NCBI GenBank assembly: GCA_027924585.1
Contig: BSBM01000592.1
Span: 9,046,001-9,110,000 of the forward strand
DNA: 64,000 nt
Direction of reading: 5' to 3'
Source of the DNA: Larix kaempferi
Taxonomy: Eukaryota > Streptophyta > Pinopsida > Pinales > Pinaceae
A program made the translations under genes and the position numbers. Under the pieces are notes generated by a model. That model was given only the letters and a program-made list of their open reading frames with translations. It was not told where the DNA came from and searched no databases. Below, in pieces: positions 47,341-58,334 of the stretch (position 1 is the first letter of the stretch; each line of letters starts with the position of its first letter).

Positions 47341-49913
47341 TTTCCCATGGCCCAAGTGTCATCTTGTAGGTCCATTTGGGAAACTAGGGTTTTGCTTAGT
47401 AAGGGAGTGTGCAATTTTTGCACACGGGGGTCAACTTTGAAAAACCATCCACCAGACACTTATGGCTAGCATTCCCAGCTGGAAACTTCCTAAACACATT
47501 TGCAGGACTCCACGGAACCTAGTTTTGTTGCACGGTTGTCATTCTATGCCCCCGGTAGGTATCCATCAGGTGTCCCTGAAGGCCTTTTGGATGCGAGACG
47601 GAACGAGCCATAGAATGACGACCGTGGCTTGGATAGAAAAACCATCGACTCCGTTGGATCCAGGACATCGGGATAGTTCTAGGGTTGCCCCTCTCCTCCA
47701 GTCCCATGGCCCAAGTGTCATCTTGTAGGTCCATTTTTGAAACTAGGGTTTTGCTCAGTAAGGGAGTGTGCAATTTTTGCACACGGGGGTCAACTTTGCA
47801 AAATCATCCACCGGGAACTTATGGCTAGAGTTACCAGCTGGAACCTTCCTAGACACACTTGCAAGACTCCCTGAAAACCGTTTTTGTTGCATGGTCGTCA
47901 TTCTATGCCCCCGGTAGGTATCCAGCAGGTGTCCGTGAAGGCCTTTTGGATGCGAGACAAAACGAGCCATATAATGAAGACTCTAGCTCAGATTGACAAA
48001 CCGTCGACTCTGTTGGATTCAGGACATCACGATAGTGCTAGGGGTGCCCTTCTCCTTCGGTCCATGGCCCAAGTGTCATCTTGTAGGTCCATTTTTGAAA
48101 CTAGGGTTTTGCTCAGTAAGGGAGTGTGCAATTTTTGCACACGCGGGTCAACTTTGCAAAATCATCCACTGGTCACTTATGGCTAGCGTTCCCAGATGGA
48201 ACCTTCCAAGACACACTTGCAGGACTCCCCGGAACCCAGTTTTGTTGCACGGTCGTTACTTTATGCCCCCGGTAGGTATCCAGCAGGTGTCCCTAAAGGC
48301 CTTGTGGATGCGAGACGGAACGAGCCATAGAATGACGACCGTGGATCGGATCGACAAACCGTTGAGTCCATTGGATTCAGGACATCGAGATAGTGCTAGG
48401 GGTTCCCCTCTCCTCTGGTCCCATGGCCCAGGTGTCATCTTGTACGTCCATTTTCGAAACTAGGGTTTTGCTCAGTAAGGGAGTGTGCAATTTTTGCACA
48501 CGGGGGTCAACTTTGCAAAATCATCCACCGGGCACTTATGGCTAGCGTTCCCAGCTGGAACCTTCCTAGACACACTTGTAGGACTCCCCTGAACCCGGTT
48601 TTGTTGCACGGTCGTCATTCTATGCCCCCAGTAGGTATCCAACAGGTGTCCCTGAGGGCCTTTTGGATGCGAGACGGAACGAGCCATAAAATGACGACCG
48701 TGGATTGGATCGAAAAAATGTCAACTCCGTTGGATTCAGGACATTGGTATAGTGCTAGGGTACCCCTCTCCTCTGGTCCCATAGCCCAGGTGTCACCTTG
48801 TAGGTCCATTTTGGAAACTAGGGTTTTTCTTAGTAAGGGAGTGTGCAATTTTTGCACACGGGGGTCAACTTTGAAAAATAATCCATCGGGAACTTATGGC
48901 TAGCGTTCCCAGATGGAACCTTCCTATACACACTTGTAGGAATCCCCAAAACCCAGTTTTGTTGCACGGTCGTCATTCTATGCCCCCGGTAGGTATCCAA
49001 CAGGTGTCCCTGAAGGCCTTTTGGATGCGAGACTGAACGAGCCATAGAATGACAGCCGTGGCTCGGATCGAAAAACTGTCGAATCCGTTTGATTCAGGAA
49101 ATCGGGATAGTGATAGGGGTGCCCCTCTCCTCCGGTCTCATGGCTTAGGTGTCATCTTGTAGGTCCATTTTCGAAACTAGAGTTTTTCTCAGTAAGGGAA
49201 TGTGCAATTTTTGCACACGGGGGTCAACTTTGCAAAATCATCCACCGAGAACTTATGGCTAGCGTTCCCAGCTGGAACCTTCCTAGACACACTTGTAGGA
49301 CTCCCTGGAACCCGATTTTGTTGCACGGTTGTCATTCTATGCCCCCGGTAGGCATCCAACAGGTGTCCCTGAAGGCCTTTTGGATGCGAGACAGAACAAG
49401 CCATAGAATGACTACCGTGGCTTGGATCAACAAACCGTTGAATCCTTTGGATTTAGGACATCGAGATAGTGCCAGGGGTTCCCCTCGCCTCTGGTCCCAT
49501 ATCCCAGGTGTCACCTTGTAGGTCCATTTTGGAAACTATGGTTTTGCTCAGTAAGGGAGTGCACAATTTTTGCACACGGGGGTCAACTTTGAAACATAAT
49601 CCACTAGGCACTTATGGCTAGCGTTCCCAGCTGAAAATTTCATAGACACACTTGCAGGACTCCCCAGGACTCCCCGGAACCCATTTTTGTTGCACAGTCG
49701 TCATTCTATGCCCCTGGTAGGTATCCAACAGGTGTCCTTAAAGGCCTTTTGGATGCGAGACGGAACGAGCCATAGATTGATGACTGTGGATCAGATCAAC
49801 AAACCGTCGACTCCATTGGATTCAGGACATCAGGATAGTGCTAGGGGTGCCCCTCTCCGCTTGTCCCATGGCCTAGGTGTCATCTTGTAGGTCCATTTTG
49901 CAAACTAGGGTTT
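47341..49913 (+). repeat. Satellite array B, 358-359-bp unit, about 7.2 copies
   Basis: The phrase CATGGCCCA.GTGTCATCTT recurs at spacings of 358-359 bp from 47347; the last full unit is longer through a small duplication (GACTCCCCAG twice near 49670). It aligns with array A over the whole unit in the same order: GTGTCCCTGAAGG, GGATCGACAAACCGTCGACTCC, AGGGGTGCCCCT, AAACTAGGGTTTTGCTCAG, GTGTGC-loop-GCACAC, GGGTCAACTTTGC, ACACACTTGCAGGACT. Array A and B are therefore sister families that have diverged strongly. Repeating 60-150-codon frames are artefacts. Confidence 0.97.
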
Positions 49914-51160
49914 TATTAGAATTATAAAGAGGATAGATAGGATAGGCTTGGAAAGGCTCACAAAATTAAAGGTTATACTTGGAGGAGGAAATAGCAAAAA
50001 AACCAAGGTTTCACGAACTACAAACCATAAACCTAAAAACTAGGGTTTATAAATTTACACAAACTAGGGTTTATGAACTCATTCGGTTTATATCATTATA
50101 TTTGTTAGTCTCACTCAACTAGAAACTAGTAGACCATATAACTAGTAGCCAAGTAATGAAACGTTTTGCAACCCAAAGATGTTCCCAATTGATGCCAAGT
50201 GATAATAAAAGTCACATATGTATGGAAAACAAGCTACATAGGAAAAACCAAGTTTCTTTTACAATTTCCAAAGTCAAATTTTACTTGCATACCACTGTAA
50301 AAATCAACTTCATTATAGCTGGAAATTACTTATGTTTGACAGTCCTTAAAATGTTTTTGTAGCATGTTTTGGATGGCCAAGTTGTTGAATACTTTAGGGA
50401 AGTTAGGATAGGGATGTTATGGAGTGAAATGATGTGAAGTAGGGATGCAATAAAGGGTTAGGACAATAAAAAAAAGTGGCAGTCTTGTAGGTGTCTAGGC
50501 AGTAAAAGATGGCAATAAATGTCTTGCTTTGAGAGTCTAGGAAGCCTAGATGAAGGGGGTATGCCCTAGGTTTAGTTTAGAAAAGTTTAGGGTGTCAAAA
50601 TAGGAACTTAGGGCTACCCAAAAGAGAATTTACAGTCAGTAAAAGAGGTAGTCCTGTAGGTTTTTTAGACACAAAAAAAAATGGCAACTAGTGCCTTATG
50701 TTGAAGGATTATGATACTAGGGATGTAAGTCTAGGTATCTGGGATATGTTAGAAGCCTAAGGAGTGGAAAATAAAGGTTAGTTAGGGATGCAAAATAGTT
50801 GAGGTTTGTGTTTATTTTAGGAGCAGCAGTAGGTTAGTTTCTAAGGGGAGTTAAGGGTGTTTAAGTCTTAGCGTTAGAGCACCCAAGGAAAGTTTCATCT
50901 AACTCTACCCAATCCCATAATCATAGGGTTTATTGATCATATGTAAAAATTGGCATATTCTTAAAATTGACATACAAGAGAACTTTTGGCATATTTATAA
51001 ACAACATAAACGTAAATTTGGCATATCAAGAACACAAAATTGACATATTCATAAACAACAAACATGAGAAAATTGAGCATATATCAATATTCAATTACAA
51101 ATAGTATAACTAGAATAGTATTAAAAGTATGTAACATACCTCATCATGCTAGATCCCACC
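49914..51160. other. Non-coding, short AT repeats
   Basis: No gene. About 50,945-51,090 contains a loose repeat of AAATTGGCATATTC / AAAATTGACATATTCATAAACAAC units. It adjoins the 3' end of the reverse-strand transposase gene and may include its 3' flank. Confidence 0.5.
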
Positions 51161-51165
51161 TATTA

Positions 51166-54030
51166 TCATACAGCCAAGCCCTCCGGATCATATCTTATAA
51201 TGATGGTCTCCATTAGTCTCTAGTGCTCTGTATCCGGTAAGAAGTAGCGCACCTTCGATGAATTTTGGCTATGCATTATTTGTACCTGGAGGTTTGTACC
51301 AATGATTAAGTTGGTAAATTGATACACACTTGCACCTGGTTTGTAATCCCTGTAAACACATCCACCCTTCTTTCTTGCATTGTTGTCCTATGTCAAGTAT
51401 TCACCTTTAACAACCATAGACCCGATTGGGAAGTGGTTTTTTTCATCGTCAGTCATGAACATATTGAGGGTTTGCTTTCCCTCTATACAATGTGCCAACC
51501 AGTAATCACCACCCCATTCACTATCTTTTGAGGCAACCACTGCGTATATGTGCCTTGTATAATATTATTGTAGGTATATGATCAAAATATTTTTCATGTG
51601 ATACAAGGGAATTAATGTGCATTTGAATACTACGTAAATAAACAAAAAAATGTTAAGGAAATGCATCATACTAGGTTGTACAAGGTCTGAGACATGATCA
51701 AAATCTATAGAAATAGATGATTGGTCTTCTTCCAACGGAGTTAACTCAACAATTGTATGTTGATCAAGTGGAAGTGATATGCAATCCCATCCATCAACCC
51801 AATCCAATGATTCACACCCCTCCCAATCATCATCACAACAAGGCGAGAAAAAACAAGTGAGTTTTCTGATCCAAATTTCAAATACTGGGTTATCAGAGCT
51901 TCAAACTGAATGAAAGCCACGAGTCCCAGGCACAGTATTGCATTCCCATGCATGTGAACGATCTATGTCTACCACCTCCCAAAAAAATCTCTCCAAATGT
52001 CTCTTTCTTGTGGATTCTACTCGCCTAGTTGATTCCTCTCCCATTACTGATGTGCACCACCTGACTATAGATTGAGCATTTTGAATAGTAGATTCTGTAG
52101 ATAATTTCAATTCCTCTCTTCGTAGGGTTGTTTTGACACATGCTCCGGCTCCATAATGCTCCCCTTTACCATGCCCAGTATCAAAATAGTTCCACATATG
52201 TGGCACTTTGTAGTTTTTATGCAATGAACACAACCATTGAAATATGCGTGCATTTTTGAACTGACCAGCACATCCATCAGACCAAATCCAGTGTCGATCC
52301 ATCTGTATGTTCCTGCCCTTTAAGTGATCATAGAACATGATGAAGCAATGGCGTACATAGTGGAAGTCATGGCACCTATCATCACTTATGTAGAAGTGAT
52401 ATTCCTTTAGAATTTCTCTTTGCTCTTCACTGTTATTTGGGCCATGCCTATATGTGATATGGATCATCAAGGAAACCTGCTCAGAGTGATAATACTGACT
52501 TTGGATCTCATTTTGAGGTTGCAGAGTGTATCTCTCGGCAAAATCAACAACTGAAAGTATAGTACCGTGGGGAAATGTATCTCTGCATATTCTAAACTTC
52601 TCATCCTGCCATCGTGCCAAGTGGACATGCTGAACATATTGATGTGTCTTTTCAATAAATTCCTTGATGAAGTCACTAACTTGTACTTGGTGACACAAAA
52701 TGATCTCAATATCAGTTTTTTTTGTAAGTAAGGATTGAAATGTAACTGTTCAAACATAAATTTATAGATATAAATGCATACCTAAGATGCCACCAATTGT
52801 ATTTTTTTGCTTTCTTACCCTGGGACTATTTCATAGCTAATATATTTGAAACTTTTCATGTCTATAACCATATTCCCAAATTCACTGTCTCCACTCTCGT
52901 GCATACATTGGCTCAATAATGCCATTCCAGCACAATTGGAGCATGTTCCATCCAAACAAGATTTTGCATAGTATGTTTTCCCCTCAGGCCTATTGCACAT
53001 GATGCTATGAATGAATTCTCTTGATGAAGTCAGTGGTATTGTCAGGGAGAAACCCTGCACATGGTTAGTATACAACACACGACGAATGTACAAAAAATTT
53101 TCATAGTAATATTCATATTCTACGTGGTATCTACAACAACAAGTGTTACAAAGAGTATTTATTCTAACATACCAAGACTTACATTTCTCAAAAGATCTTT
53201 GCCCCAAGTTCAATTGTTTATGTTCATTCCTAAATTTCTCGTATAGTTTTGTCTCTATTATATCAAGAAGATGCTTAATATGTGGTTCATGATCCTTTGA
53301 ACCCCTTCTCAGTTTTAGTACATCCTTCCGGTTTGAAGAAGGCCTTGTGTGATCATGCCAAAAACTCTGCACTAGTCCCTTTACTGCATCAACTAGCTTC
53401 ATGTCACGACGTGGAAACCGACCAATAAAGGCCCAAAAATTTGTCTGATCGGTTGTGTCAAGATGTTCTCTTCTAATAGAATACCTACGGAGGGTTTTTA
53501 CATTCAAATTAACTAGGTTGGATGTAGGCTTGAGAAAACGAAGGACCCTCATGTTCTTATTTAGAATTAATTGTGACAACACATGATGAGCCGCATTGCG
53601 GTCCTTTGAACGTGTGTTCTTACCAATTTTACCAAAGGCATCTACTAAGCTTTTAACTATATGAGAACTTGGTTCAAAATTCTTTATCGTCTTTATCCCT
53701 AACTTTTTCCTAACAATATTCATGCCCCTAGATTTTAACAATGATAAAAATAATCTACATTTATCTCCATCACATTTAGAAACAAAATATTTATCAAGTA
53801 TCTGTTGAGTTTGATAAGCAATACTACGTTTAGATAGCGTACCTTCAATGGAATTGAGGAGACTTTCATCAACTTGTATACGCTTTGGAGTTCTTTGACG
53901 TGTGCTTGCTAATGGAGGTAAGGGGGTTGGAATTCTACCATGTAGCGCATCACCAAGACGCTCTAGCATTTCGGTAGTAGCTTGTTGTCCTTCATTCTCT
54001 GTGAAAATCTGCAGGGATCTAGCAACTGTA
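51166..54030 (-). pseudogene. DDE-like transposase gene, decayed
   Basis: Read on the reverse strand. A first large exon (to 52819) carries a basic N-terminal part, a Cys cluster with CRYHVEYEYY, and C-rich SCLDGTCSNCAG. After a short GTAAG...CAG intron (52818-52746) the second exon holds a DDE-like triad: VVDFAERY (Asp 52543-52545), WSDGCAGQFKNAR and YFDTGHGKGEHYGAG, spaced 88 and 38 residues apart. The reading continues past a TGA at 51901 into LTCFFSPCCDDDWEGCE and, after another likely intron, DSEWGGDYWLAHCIEGKQTL down to about 51166. I recall similar uncharacterised transposase-like proteins in plants and animals but cannot name the superfamily. Splicing the first intron leaves a one-base frame offset at an A8 run (52715-52722 region). 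In-frame stops make it non-functional. Confidence 0.7.
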
Positions 54031-54219
54031 ACAAAATCACAATCTAACTCTCAAGATTATTTGCAAAGAAGAAGAAGAATGCATTCAATAATCACTCATA
54101 AACACAGAATAATGGACAATGTCAATATCATACAATGAATAATGAATGTAGAGAATGTGTTACAATAATCAATGACGAGGCATCATATAGGATTCGAATT
54201 AGCCAAGTAGGGCATTCGA

Positions 54220-54540
54220 ATCTGAGCTCAAAGTCTAGCATGAATAACTATGGAGACATCATACAGTCGGTAGTATCAATCATAAATGGTAAGAGTCAGT
54301 CAAGTGTGACCAACTGAGTCTAACAGAACCATCTAGCCATAAATTAGGGAATGGAGACTCCAAGGTGGGTGCATGAGGCTGTCTAACTCAAATTCTAGCT
54401 TGGATAACAATGGAGAGATCATCTAGTCAATAATATCAGTCATAAATGGTAATAGTCAGTAAAGTGTGCTTAACTGAGTCTAACAGAACCATCTAGGTAT
54501 AAATCAGGGAATGGAGACTCCAAGAGGGGTGCATTAGGAT
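54220..54540 (+). repeat. 160-bp tandem duplication
   Basis: TAACAGAACCATCTAG occurs at 54321 and 54481, and the flanking GGGAATGGAGACTCCAAG and CATAAATGGTAA.AGTCAGT stretches repeat with the same offset. About 54,650-54,740 adds a loose GGTAGGTGAG repeat. No gene. Confidence 0.85.
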
Positions 54541-54862
54541 GTCAAACAGTCAAGTAGAACTCCATGACTAGCTAACTAGAAGCTACAAGTAGTCAGCATG
54601 AACAATGAGTGTAAGAACTACTCAATCAATGCACTAACTGAATGATAAATCTCGGTAGGTGAGATAAGGCACCCTAACTGAGTGATAACTGAAGGTAGGT
54701 GAGTAAAGGTGCTCTAACTGACAGTGGTAGGTGAGAAGGGCGCACTTCCCATGCACAACAATCAAGAAGGGTGCATCAGGTAGGTAGGAGGCCAATTGGA
54801 TGCTGTAGACAGGCTCTGGAGATCTAGAAGCAAGCTCTAGGTGCTGGGGAGACCACCATGAT

Positions 54863-55434
54863 TGTTGATGTATATGTAACTTCGGAATGTATTTCACCTA
54901 TGTATATTGCACTCCTATAGAGATGGTATTATTCCTCTATACAAAAGTGTCTTCATTTGTATTGACAAGTGTTGCAAGTGTCGTAACTTGCTGTGATGGG
55001 TTATTAGACCACCAAGTGTGGGGTCATCCCTCATTAATGTAACCACGAGTTATTAGACTCTTCTAGAGAAGTCGGCCCTGCTAGTTTATTAGGAAAGTCA
55101 GGATAAGTATGAATAGAGTGCGGGAGCAGTCTATTTGATCATCTCATTATTCACTTCTACACTACTCAGAAAGTGGCACACTAGTGAGGAAGGAGGAGTA
55201 GCTGCTAGGAGAAGACTATCTCTTGTACTTGGGTTGTATCATTGCTCTTTCTATCTCTGAGGAAGTTGTGGGGTTTTTCACCTTTATGGTTTTCCCCAGT
55301 GAAACTCTATGTGTCTATTGTCTCATGTGATTGCTTGGTTTGATTGATATGCATTGTTATACTTGATATGTTGTACATGTTATTCTCCCAGTAAAGATTC
55401 TAGAGTATATTTAATTAATGCTCAAAATCCAACA
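54863..55434 (+). repeat. 5' LTR
   Basis: TGTTGATGTATATGTAACTT to CAAAATCCAACA, 572 bp. The TATA position reads TATGAATA where the 3' LTR keeps TATAAACA, so the promoter box has mutated here. Relative to the 3' LTR several CG and CAG-type sites differ by C/T or G/A. Confidence 0.95.
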
Positions 55435-55446
55435 TGGTATCAGAGC
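55435..55446 (+). other. Primer-binding site (initiator Met tRNA)
   Basis: TGGTATCAGAGC follows the 5' LTR with no gap and is the perfect standard primer site for plant copia elements. Confidence 0.95.
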
Positions 55447-56009
55447 TAACCTGAGAAGAAGACATTGTGCAGTTGTGGAAACTAGGGTTTCTTTTTTATT
55501 GGGTTTCTCTCCATAGATTTTGAAAAAGCAATATGATAGGTTGATGCTCCTTAGCAAGGTGAATCTTTCTGTCCAATCAGATCTCAATTCTGGGCACTTT
55601 TATTTTTGGCCCTAAAAATTAGGGTTTCCACACAAATAGGAATTTCTTAAATCTGAGACCATAGCTGGAAGCTCCTTGGAAAAATCAAAGTTTAGAGCTT
55701 TGGATCGAACTTTTTGGTTGGGTGACGCTCTGGGAAACTCAAACCCTAATTCAAGGTCCTCCCTAGTGAATTCGGGAAGACTAAAAGACATTTATGAAGG
55801 GTGAAACTTTGCAGTTTTCAAATTCTGAGTATACTAGGATGATCAGCTCATCAAGGCGCATCTTTGTATCCTTTCAGAAGTTTGAAATTGAAAGTTTGAA
55901 TTTTTAGGGTTTCTTTAACAAACCCTAATCTGGGACCAGATCCAGTTTTCAGCAAATCAAGTGGTAAGAACTAAATATTTTCTATTTCCATTTGAATTAT
56001 TCTTTAAAG

Positions 56010-56790
56010 ATGTCTCACCACACCAAGCTTGAGGATAAGCTTAAAGGGGTTGATAACTTTCGAGCATGGAAGTATAGGATTGGGTTAATCCTGGAAGAAA
56101 ATGAGTTGGACACTTACACAAGTGAAGAGGTCCCTATCCCAGAGAAAAAAGAGGCTAAGGCCTTACACAAAAGGAATTTGGTCAAGGTTAAGAGGATCAT
56201 TATTGATTCTATCAAATACCATCTCATACCACATGTGTCATCTCTAAAGACACCAAAGGAGATGTTTGATTCCCTGACCAAGATATTCGAAGGGAAGAAC
56301 ATAAATCGGAAGATGACATTGAGGAATCAATTGAAGAATGTCAAGATCCGGAATGCAGAGACTATGTAGTCTTATTTCTCAAGGGTCTCCCAGATAAAAT
56401 AACAACTTGAAGTTGTGGGAGAAGACATATAAAATGGAGAAGTGGTAATGACCACTCTTAATGGCCTTCCTAGGTCATGGGATTCATTCATCCAAGGAAT
56501 TTGTGCTAGGAAGAAACTTATCACATTCAGTAGGCTGTGGGAAGAATGCTCACAGGAAGAAGCTCGAATTGTAGCTCGATAAGAGAAGATGGGGAATGAA
56601 GACCAAGCTCTCACAGCACACTCCAAAAGACATGGTGACAAAAAGACTCATCATCATCTCAAGAAAGAAAGACATCACCATCAGAATCAGAGGGGTAGTC
56701 CCAGACCTCGAAGAAACATGACCCCGTTGCTATACATGTGATGAAAAGGGACACTATTCTAGAGACTGTCCCAGAAATAAGAAATATGGT
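56010..56790 (+). pseudogene. gag of the copia element
   Basis: Translation from the ATG at 56010 gives the UBN2-type capsid start (LKGVDNFRAWKYRIGLILEE) and stays open to a TAG at 56367-56369; gag then continues through frameshifts to a CCHC zinc knuckle CYTCDEKGHYSRDC at 56728-56769, the RNA-binding nucleocapsid motif. The capsid would package element RNA in the cytoplasm. The stop within the capsid and later shifts show it is defective. Confidence 0.85.
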
Positions 56791-56910
56791 TCTCACAAGA
56801 AGAAGAACATCAAAAGAAGACATCATGCCCATGCTGCAGAGGATGATGAACCTCCCAGGAAGAGGGCTAGAGAAGATAGTGAAGATTCTTCAAGTGATGA
56901 AGAATATGTT

Positions 56911-57510
56911 TTGATTTCTGCTCTCACTGGAACCATTACTCATGGAAGTAATGATTCGCTTATAGGTAGTGGGGCTTCTAAACACATGGCAGGATTCAAG
57001 GAATCCTTTATGAATCTATCTGAACATGAATCACCCCACAAGGTGAAACTTGGGGATGACTACCAATATCCAATAAAAGGAAGTGGTGAAGCCTCCTATA
57101 AGCTAGACTCTAGAAAGTCTATGAAGATGAAAGATGGACTATATGTTCCAGGTCTCAAGAAGAATCTACTCTCCATATTTGCATTAGATGCAAAAGGCAT
57201 GAGGGTTGCATTTATAGATGGCCAAGTCCTAATGTGGCCAAAGGGTAAGACTATAGATGATGCAGTGGTGGTTGGAGAGCAAGAAGGAGGATTATACAAA
57301 TTGAAGAGCCAACCAGAACAAGCCATGGTCCATGATTCAGTAGAGCCAAGAGAACTTTGGCATAGAAGGCTTGCACATGTGCACTATAGGGAACTACCTA
57401 TTGCAAGCAAAGCAGTTGAAGGTCTTCCTCAAATCCAATCAAAGTATGAATATGTTTGCAAAGGATTTGCAAAACGAAAGAACACAAAGAAGGCAATCAT
57501 AAGCAAGTAA
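56911..57510 (+). pseudogene. Copia protease and integrase zinc region
   Basis: A 199-codon open frame. The aspartic-protease motif, normally DSGAS, reads GSGASKHM (Gly codon at 56965-56967), so the catalytic Asp is missing. The rest of the protease fold follows (GLYVPGLKKNLLSI). The pre-integrase zinc module begins at ELWHRRLAHVHYRELP, but the expected CKGC reads CKGF, losing one zinc ligand. Both changes would disable the enzymes. Confidence 0.85.
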
Positions 57511-57915
57511 GGAAAAATGAATTATCCACTCCGATGTATGCAGTCCGATGTCATCTAGTTCTTTGAGTGGGTATGCATACTATGCTTCTTTCATTGATGA
57601 TTTCTCTAGGAAGACTTGGGATTTATTTCTTGAAGAACAAAGATGAATTATTCAACAAATTAAAGGAATTCAAGGCCTTGATAGAAAACCACACTGAAAA
57701 GAAGTTCAAGACCTTTAGATACGACAATGGTGGAGAATTCACTTCAGCAGACTTCAAGTGCTATGCAGTGATTCAGGGATTAAGAGGGAGTTCACCACTC
57801 CTTACAATTTACAACATAAGGGTGTTGAAGAAGTTACTTCAGAATAGGACTCCAGCAGCTCCTGTAAGGAAGCAAAGATTCAGAGGGAGTCCACCCAACA
57901 AACAAACAAAGATAA
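57511..57915 (+). pseudogene. Truncated integrase core
   Basis: After a stop at 57510 the integrase core is legible (SGYAYYASFIDDFSRKTW, then, after a one-base shift, FLKNKDELFNKLKEFKALIE and DNGGEFTS). The catalytic Asp of the first motif region and the DNGGEF motif are seen, but the segment with the final Glu (normally shortly after PYNPQQNG) is absent. The sequence jumps to QNRTPAAPVRKQRFRG and then to non-coding DNA. Integration function is lost. Confidence 0.8.
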
Positions 57916-58334
57916 GTATTTGAATTATCATTTCTTGTATATTATGTTTGTTTAAATAATGTTATTCAATGATGTATATGCTTATGTTCCTAGACATAGG
58001 TTGTGTATTATGCATATTAGAATAATTGCATTGATGAACAAGATACTACTAATATACAAGTAATGGGTAAGTGGCCTATGGTACTGTACAACATTCCATT
58101 GCTACTTATCTAGAATGAAACCTCTTTGCTGACATGTTGGTAGTTGTGCACACTCTTAACAATGTTCTGGTAGAGATTGGAAGGCATCTAGAAAGTTACG
58201 GGATATGGATAAATGTTGTATTGAAGCATTGGCTAAATTAATTGCATGACTGTATGACATATTTCTTTATGTGTAAGAATTTGTTCTGAAAACTATGAGA
58301 TGTTTCTAATCATGCAATTTAACTTGTCTTGTAG
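57916..58334 (+). other. 419-bp intron-like insert between integrase and RT
   Basis: Sequence with no relation to pol, starting GTATTTG and ending in a pyrimidine-rich TTTAACTTGTCTTGTAG, good intron-like borders. Removing it does not restore one frame exactly (phase 1 to phase 0), but both flanks have decayed. It may be a captured host intron/exon piece or an AT-rich insertion. Copia pol has no intron here as a rule. Confidence 0.5.

Noticed and set aside
42362-49890. Many 60-156-codon frames on both strands in the satellites
   Set aside because: They recur with the 358-bp unit, are disrupted differently in each unit, and lack constraint.
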